9,805 bases of DNA from Methanomassiliicoccaceae archaeon UBA480 (GTDB taxonomy: Archaea; Thermoplasmatota; Thermoplasmata; Methanomassiliicoccales; Methanomethylophilaceae): the NCBI GenBank assembly GCA_002506425.1, contig DAXO01000046.1:20784-30588 (forward strand), written 5' to 3'. Position 1 is the first letter of the stretch; each line of letters starts with the position of its first letter. The notes under the pieces are model-generated. The model was not told the DNA's origin and ran no database searches. It saw only the letters and a program-made list of their open reading frames with translations. The position numbers and the translations under genes were made by a program. Positions 5,783-9,805 of this stretch are shown one piece after another.

Positions 5783-5826
5783 ATACCGTTTAGCTCTTGC
5801 CACGTACGGGAGTCCGCAAACGGTAT
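5783..5826. promoter_or_regulatory. Divergent promoter with 9-bp inverted repeat between ogt and the DUF1848 gene
   Basis: ATACCGTTT (5783-5791) and AAACGGTAT (5818-5826) are perfect inverted copies separated by 26 nt. They sit almost symmetrically in the 85-bp gap: 18 nt from the ogt ATG and 23 nt from the DUF1848 ATG. Each arm, read toward its own gene as AAACGGTAT, occupies the box A position of a leaderless promoter, so the arms may be paired promoter cores or the half-sites of a shared regulator. Confidence 0.5.
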
Positions 5827-5849
5827 CACGACGATGCAGCATCACCCGG

Positions 5850-6791
5850 ATGATGATAATCTGCGCGAGCCGTCGCACCGACATTCCGGCATTCCACTCG
5901 GAATGGTTCATGAACCGTCTGCGCGCAGGATACTGCCTGGTCCGCAATCCGGTTTCGAGGAACGTCGTTCACCGCGTGGACCTGACGAGGAGCAATGTGG
6001 ACTGCATCCAGTTCGTGACGAAGGATCCCAGACCGATGGTGCCTCATCTGAAGGAGATCGGAGCGATGGGCCACGTTAGTGTCTTCCAGGTGACGATAAC
6101 TCCGTACGGCCCGTCGATGGAACCCGGAGTGGGCTTCAAGGCGGACATAAGCGATGCCTGCACGGAGATAGCGGACAGGATCGGAAGGGACAGGATGGTA
6201 TGGAGATACGATCCCGTTCTCTTCTCACGCACCATAGATTCCGACTACCATAGGCGCAAATTCGATATGCTCTGCCGCGAGGCATCCCAATGGACGGACA
6301 GATGCGTGTTCAGCTTCGTGGACATCTACGGCAAGCTGCATTCGAAGGTCGGGGCGGGGCTGTTCCGCGCCCCTACGAGGGATGAGGAGGATCGTTTCCT
6401 GCGTATGGCTGCACATACAGCCGAGGAGTACGGTATGACGCTTAGCTGCTGCTGTGCCAAGGCGGATCTGTCGGCGTACGGGATCGAGCGGAGAGGCTGT
6501 CTCGATGCGGCGATGATGCGTTCCCTCGATATCCCGTATGAGGTTCAGGATGTTCCTTTGAGGCAGGGATGCAGATGTGTAAAATCCGTGGATATAGGAG
6601 AATACGATACCTGCGCCCACGGATGCGTCTACTGCTATGCGAACCGCGAGGATCCCATGATGCGCCGTTCGAGGCTGTATTCCGAGGATACGGAGATGCT
6701 CTGGGGTGCGCTGACTCCTCGCGATACGGTGGTGGGGATGTCCGGAAGGGACGGGCGCCGTCTGGAAGACTTCCGACGACATGGTTTATAG
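5850..6791 (+). CDS. DUF1848 family protein with C-terminal CxxxCxxC cluster motif
   Basis: A member of the uncharacterised DUF1848 family, recognised from ASRRTDIPAFHSEWF (6-20), RAGYCLVRNP (25-34), TPYGPSMEP (84-92), WRYDPVLF (118-125) and KSVDIGEYDTCAHGCVYCYANRE (245-267). The last holds C255, C259 and C262 in the CxxxCxxC spacing used by radical-SAM enzymes for a [4Fe-4S] cluster, with C241 and C243 just before. At 313 residues it has the family's usual size. The start is the ATG at 5850 (or 5853), because members begin at this point; upstream residues are antisense to ogt. The stop is TAG. Biochemical role is unknown. It is divergent from ogt and followed 20 bases later by mntP. Confidence 0.88.
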   Translation: MMIICASRRTDIPAFHSEWFMNRLRAGYCLVRNPVSRNVVHRVDLTRSNVDCIQFVTKDPRPMVPHLKEIGAMGHVSVFQVTITPYGPSMEPGVGFKADISDACTEIADRIGRDRMVWRYDPVLFSRTIDSDYHRRKFDMLCREASQWTDRCVFSFVDIYGKLHSKVGAGLFRAPTRDEEDRFLRMAAHTAEEYGMTLSCCCAKADLSAYGIERRGCLDAAMMRSLDIPYEVQDVPLRQGCRCVKSVDIGEYDTCAHGCVYCYANREDPMMRRSRLYSEDTEMLWGALTPRDTVVGMSGRDGRRLEDFRRHGL

Positions 6792-6803
6792 CCGATGGCC
6801 GTT

Positions 6804-6808
6804 GGAGG
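6804..6808 (+). promoter_or_regulatory. Ribosome site of mntP at unusually short spacing
   Basis: GGAGG (extending to GGAGGAG, 6804-6810) ends only 3 nt before the GTG at 6812. No other start codon in the mntP frame sits at a better distance, so this close pair is the best start signal. Confidence 0.4.
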
Positions 6809-6811
6809 AGC

Positions 6812-7363
6812 GTGGATCCTCTAACCCTCGTATTATTGGCCGTAGGCCTGGCCATGGACGCCTTCGCCGTCTCGATCTGCAAAGGGATGGCGATGAAGAC
6901 GCCTCCGCTGAGGTCGATGTTGATAGTGGGCCTCTGGTTCGGATTCTTCCAGGCGCTGATGCCCGTGATCGGATTCTATCTGGGTGGGGCATTCTACGAT
7001 CTGATATCGGATTTCGACCATTGGATCGCATTCATCCTGCTCGCATTCATCGGTATCAACATGGTGCGCGAGGGTCTTTCCGGCGAGGAAGAGGATTCCG
7101 ATCCCGGTGTAGGTCCGAAGCTCATGCTGATGCTGGCGATAGCCACGAGCATAGATGCGCTCGCCGTGGGGATTTCTCTGGCGATGACGGAGGATTCGAT
7201 ACTCTGCCCCGCGATGACGATAGGCCTGATGACCTTCGCGATAAGCGCCGTCGGGGTGAAGATAGGCAGCGTGTTCGGAGACCGCTTCGGGAGCAAGGCC
7301 GAGATCGCCGGTGGGATAATCCTCGTGCTGATAGGCCTGAAGCTTCTGCTGGAGTCGCTCTGA
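6812..7363 (+). CDS. mntP: MntP-type manganese efflux pump
   Basis: Inner-membrane exporter of Mn2+. The 183 residues (family about 185-190) form roughly six hydrophobic helices, near 5-25, 36-58, 67-86, 103-127, 130-150 and 163-181. The two signature repeats are intact: GLAMDAFAVS (12-21) with Asp16 and ATSIDALAVGIS (111-122) with Asp115, acidic membrane residues of the kind important for metal transport in this family. The hydrophilic loop GEEEDSDPG (91-99) between helices 3 and 4 is acidic. The start is GTG; with it the protein begins DPLTLVLLAVGLAMDA as in relatives, while the longer frame upstream is out-of-frame DUF1848 sequence. It is probably co-transcribed with the DUF1848 gene. No metal-sensing riboswitch is evident. 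Confidence 0.93.
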   Translation: MDPLTLVLLAVGLAMDAFAVSICKGMAMKTPPLRSMLIVGLWFGFFQALMPVIGFYLGGAFYDLISDFDHWIAFILLAFIGINMVREGLSGEEEDSDPGVGPKLMLMLAIATSIDALAVGISLAMTEDSILCPAMTIGLMTFAISAVGVKIGSVFGDRFGSKAEIAGGIILVLIGLKLLLESL

Positions 7364-7372
7364 AGCCGGATT

Positions 7373-8368
7373 TCACTCGGACTGGGGCTCTTCGACAGGA
7401 CCGTCTATCAGGAGGCACTTGTCGATATATGCGTGGACGGCAGCTTCCAGCTCCCCGTCCTCGGCCTCCTCCTTCTTGCGGATCAAGCCGAGGATGCCCT
7501 TCCTCGTTCCGATGAGCTCGTCGAGCATGGGCTCGATGTTCTCCTTCAGGGATTTGTCGTCCCAGCGGTCGAAGATCCTGATCCTGTCCTCATCGCTCAT
7601 CTTGGCGATGTGCTCGTTGAACCCGATGCGCAGAAGGTCGTAGACGTGCGCGACATCGTTGTCGTCCTCTTCATAGGTGTCGGGATTGTATCCGACGTAT
7701 CCGAGGTACTCCTCGATGATCCTGGAGAGGCACCAGAAGTTGCGGTGGTAGGCCACCACTCTGCGGAAGAGCAGAGGGATGATGTCCTTAAGGTAGGCGT
7801 CTTCATCCTCGCTGTCAGCCCTCCTTGCCATGTCGAGGCAGTCGCGGTAGACGGAGTAGTAAACGAAGGCCTTGGTCGACATGCCCGTGCACGCATCGAT
7901 ATCGTCGGTGAGTTTGTCGATGTGTGCAAGGACGTTGAATTCTATGAACTCCCTCTCCTTGAAGAGGATCATATCCGAGATGCCTTTCGACATCAGACAG
8001 ACGTAGGCGTCGAGATTGACATCGTTGGATAGGAGCTCGAGTCCTTTCCTCCAGTCTGCGAGAGCCTTGCCGTCCTCGCCCATGTGCTCCAGGACGTATC
8101 CTCTGATGAAGTAGCCGTCGTGGTTGCAGCATCCCGTGGATTCGATGATGTCCTCAGCGATCTCCATGGCCTTCTTGTCGTTCCCATCGTCGACCGCAGC
8201 GAAAACGTCCCTGATGCGGTCCTCTATTTCGCTGGAACGGATGAACGATGTCGTGTCCTTGCGGTCGGTGTAGATGAATTTGCCGCAGCTGAGACACACG
8301 TATCTCTTCGGGTCACTGGAATCGACTGCCCTGCCACAGTACGGGCAGGACATCAATACGAAATCCAT
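7373..8368 (-). CDS. Zinc-ribbon protein with helical (TPR-like) repeats, function unknown
   Basis: A 331-residue protein starting MDFVLMSCPYCGRAV. Two CxxC knuckles, C8/C11 and C25/C28, form a short N-terminal zinc ribbon. The remainder is acidic and helical: around residues 45-105 the segments AMEIAEDIIE and GKALADWRKGLELL with HDGYFIRGYVLEHMG between them resemble TPR pairs. No catalytic motif is seen. The frame is open to a GTG at 8446, but a TATAAG-type motif (8391-8396) lies about 26 nt before the ATG at 8368 and the ribbon starts right there, so I choose 8368. It converges on mntP with a 9-base gap. Such proteins often act as scaffolds, but no role can be assigned. Confidence 0.8.
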   Translation of the reverse strand: MDFVLMSCPYCGRAVDSSDPKRYVCLSCGKFIYTDRKDTTSFIRSSEIEDRIRDVFAAVDDGNDKKAMEIAEDIIESTGCCNHDGYFIRGYVLEHMGEDGKALADWRKGLELLSNDVNLDAYVCLMSKGISDMILFKEREFIEFNVLAHIDKLTDDIDACTGMSTKAFVYYSVYRDCLDMARRADSEDEDAYLKDIIPLLFRRVVAYHRNFWCLSRIIEEYLGYVGYNPDTYEEDDNDVAHVYDLLRIGFNEHIAKMSDEDRIRIFDRWDDKSLKENIEPMLDELIGTRKGILGLIRKKEEAEDGELEAAVHAYIDKCLLIDGPVEEPQSE

Positions 8369-8390
8369 GTCGGTGAGGAAATGCTGTAGG

Positions 8391-8396
8391 TATAAG
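8391..8396 (-). promoter_or_regulatory. TATA box of the zinc-ribbon gene
   Basis: CTTATA on the minus strand, within TCTTATACCTA, is centred about 26 nt upstream of the ATG at 8368, the standard distance for a leaderless archaeal mRNA. Confidence 0.5.
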
Positions 8397-8437
8397 ATGA
8401 TTGTCCATCCGATACAAGCGTTTCGGATTAATTGTTC

Positions 8438-8448
8438 ACGTGCCACGT
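8438..8448. promoter_or_regulatory. Short palindrome ACGTG-C-CACGT in an AT-rich island
   Basis: An 11-bp perfect dyad lies about 70 bp upstream of the zinc-ribbon start, flanked by AT-rich blocks (ATTAATTG at 8428-8435 and TTTAATAATTCATT at 8448-8461) that stand out from the GC-rich surroundings. It may be an operator or an upstream promoter element. Confidence 0.3.
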
Positions 8449-8466
8449 TTAATAATTCATTCTAAG

Positions 8467-8496
8467 GTCGAGGGACGCCCTTCGACGCCCCTCGAC
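8467..8496 (-). terminator. Stem-loop 3' of the Sel1-like gene
   Basis: GTCGAGGG (8467-8474) and CCCTCGAC (8489-8496) form a perfect 8-bp stem with a 14-nt loop, starting 7 nt after the stop codon of the leftward upstream gene. Past the stem the transcript becomes AU-rich but has no clear U-tract, so it may be a termination or RNA-end structure rather than a canonical terminator. Confidence 0.4.
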
Positions 8497-8503
8497 AGAG
8501 GTT

Positions 8504-9805
8504 TCAGTATCTCTTCTTCCCGCCGGGTCCGCGCCTTCCGCCGGACTTCTTCTGATATCCGTCATCGATGAAAATCGACTCGAAGGTCTCCATATCGCCC
8601 TTCTCTTCGAATTTCGATCTGACGAACTCCTTCGCCTGCTCGTCCCCGCAGACCTTGGCGAGCCATTTGTAGGAGGGCAGGGCGGGATCGCCTTCCATGG
8701 AGAAGTACAGCTTCGCGGATTCCAGATCGGAGCCCACATCGTGAAGCGCGTAGACCAGGAGCTTGGTGTGCCTGCTCTCATCGGCGACCATATCCTCTAT
8801 CGCCTTCCTGCACTCTTCGATCCCTTTACGGTAGTTCCTCTTCAGCCAGTCGATCTCCCTCTCCCTGTTCATCATCCTTCCTACGGCGATGATCTTATCC
8901 GGATCGAAGGAGCAGTATCTGTCGAGATATTCGGTATCCTCTCCGTCGTAGAACGAGACCAGCCCTTCGGCATCGCCCTTCCTGAGGCAGACCTCCTGGA
9001 AGGCCTTCCTCACGTTGGAGCGGCTCTGAACCGGGCGGAGCTCCTCCATGGCCTCATCGGAACCGGCAACGGCGGCGTTGATCATCGTCTGTATCCAGTC
9101 GCTGTTGTCGGACTGGAGCTTCTTCGCTCTGAGGAATGTGCCGAACGCTTCGTCGAAGCGGAGCTCGGATCCGAGGGAGACGATAAGCGCGGAGTGATCC
9201 TTGAATCCGTTTCTGAGGGAATCTTCGAGGTTCTCCGATTCCACGCATCTGAGGAGGAACTCCGCTTCGGGGAACTCGGAGGCTAGATCCTCCAACCGGT
9301 TCCTCGCTTTGGCGTCTCCGCGGGCCGCTCTGAGGAATTCCGTGCGGACGGACTGCCTGAGCTTCTTCCTCCCATCGAGGCGGGCGAGGAGATCGACCGC
9401 GATCTTCGAGTCCTTCTTCCTCTTCAGGTATGTGAGGCCGTCTTTGACCTTGGCTTCCTGCTCGTCGCCGTGCGCGGCGAACTCCTCTATGACGGGGTCG
9501 TCGCCTTCGACCTCGCCGAGACGGATCCTGCAATACTGGGAGTGGCAGTCGCCTTCTTCGAACATCGAATCGAGGTGGATCCTGCTGCATCCTCTTCCTG
9601 CATCCGCGCAGAGGTACTCGTATTCCACGACGGCCTGTGGAGGACACATCCTGAGAACCACATCGGCGTAGTTCTTCAGGTCCTCTTCGGAGGCCTCCTT
9701 GATCATCCTGAGGGCGTTGCTCTCGCAGCCTTTGCTCATTCCAACGGCTCCGTTCAGATAGAGCACCATGGCGAGATCGGTTCTTCCGTTGACCTCGCAG
9801 TCGAT
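8504..9805 (-). CDS. Sel1/TPR-like helical repeat protein (partial, N-terminus beyond right edge)
   Basis: An ATG is present at 9769, but the frame stays open to the window edge. The added residues, TDLAMVLYLNGAVGMSKG with ALRMIKEA following, resemble one Sel1-type repeat, so I infer that the real gene starts outside the window. About 433 residues are visible. A cysteine-rich patch follows the repeat (MCPPQ, YLCADAGRGC, DCHSQYC), possibly metal binding. The rest is charged and helical, with repeat-like pairs such as EFLLRCVESENLEDSLRNG and KAFQEVCLRKGDAEGLVSFY. The C-terminus, KKSGGRRGPGGKKRY, is basic and glycine-rich, perhaps contacting nucleic acid. Sel1 and TPR proteins usually mediate protein contacts; no enzymatic motif is seen. 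It lies upstream of the zinc-ribbon gene on the same strand, with 135 bp between. Confidence 0.7.
   Translation of the reverse strand: MDCEVNGRTDLAMVLYLNGAVGMSKGCESNALRMIKEASEEDLKNYADVVLRMCPPQAVVEYEYLCADAGRGCSRIHLDSMFEEGDCHSQYCRIRLGEVEGDDPVIEEFAAHGDEQEAKVKDGLTYLKRKKDSKIAVDLLARLDGRKKLRQSVRTEFLRAARGDAKARNRLEDLASEFPEAEFLLRCVESENLEDSLRNGFKDHSALIVSLGSELRFDEAFGTFLRAKKLQSDNSDWIQTMINAAVAGSDEAMEELRPVQSRSNVRKAFQEVCLRKGDAEGLVSFYDGEDTEYLDRYCSFDPDKIIAVGRMMNREREIDWLKRNYRKGIEECRKAIEDMVADESRHTKLLVYALHDVGSDLESAKLYFSMEGDPALPSYKWLAKVCGDEQAKEFVRSKFEEKGDMETFESIFIDDGYQKKSGGRRGPGGKKRY

Noticed and set aside
8369..8446. 26-residue N-terminal extension of the zinc-ribbon protein from a GTG at 8446
   Set aside because: It would cross the TATA motif at 8391-8396, and the zinc ribbon begins right after the ATG at 8368.
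1..9805. CRISPR array, tRNA or rRNA, insertion sequence, prophage or defence island
   Set aside because: I saw no regularly spaced repeats, no cloverleaf or rRNA-like stretch, no transposase or integrase motifs, and no terminal inverted repeats with target duplications.

Overview
The window is GC-rich, densely packed DNA that looks archaeal. The evidence is: AT-rich TATA (box A) motifs about 20-28 nt upstream of several start codons, which fits leaderless or short-leader transcripts; GGAGG ribosome sites in front of genes inside operons; HypA and HypD hydrogenase-maturation proteins; and an archaeal-style mix of small genes. A Thermoplasmata-type methanogen (Methanomassiliicoccales-like) is my best guess, but it is inference from gene content and style. 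No rRNA or diagnostic methanogenesis gene is present to settle it.

Layout. (1) 1-744: a RimK-like ATP-grasp ligase, cut by the left edge, is read leftward. It diverges from folC across 57 bp that hold a palindromic TATA motif. (2) 745-2930: folC and nth (endonuclease III) are read rightward and overlap by 91 nt. (3) 2667-3110: a small membrane protein with a YyaB-like PH domain is read leftward, and nth runs antisense into it. (4) 3111-5743: after a 143-bp divergent regulatory region come hypA, hypD and an unrecognised gene one base behind hypD, apparently one operon. (5) 4598-5764: an Ogt/MGMT-type DNA methyltransferase is read leftward and converges on that operon. (6) 5765-7363: an 85-bp divergent promoter with a 9-bp inverted repeat separates ogt from a DUF1848 protein, followed by mntP (Mn2+ efflux). 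(7) 7373-9805: two leftward genes of unknown function lie here, a zinc-ribbon plus helical-repeat protein and a Sel1/TPR-like protein cut by the right edge. There is no gene-free stretch over 300 bases.

How the genes relate. HypA (nickel delivery) and HypD (Fe(CN)2CO assembly) point to a [NiFe] hydrogenase elsewhere in the genome. FolC and the RimK-like enzyme are both amino-acid (typically glutamate) ligases and are divergently transcribed. Nth and Ogt are DNA repair enzymes. The most unusual property is that several genes (folC, nth, hypA, the gene after hypD, and ogt) have no stop codon where their conserved domain ends. They overrun into the next gene, in two places for hundreds of bases antisense. 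I found no obvious new defence or mobile system. The best leads are the unknown gene behind hypD, the paired inverted-repeat promoters, and the palindrome cluster at the hypD-operon/ogt junction.
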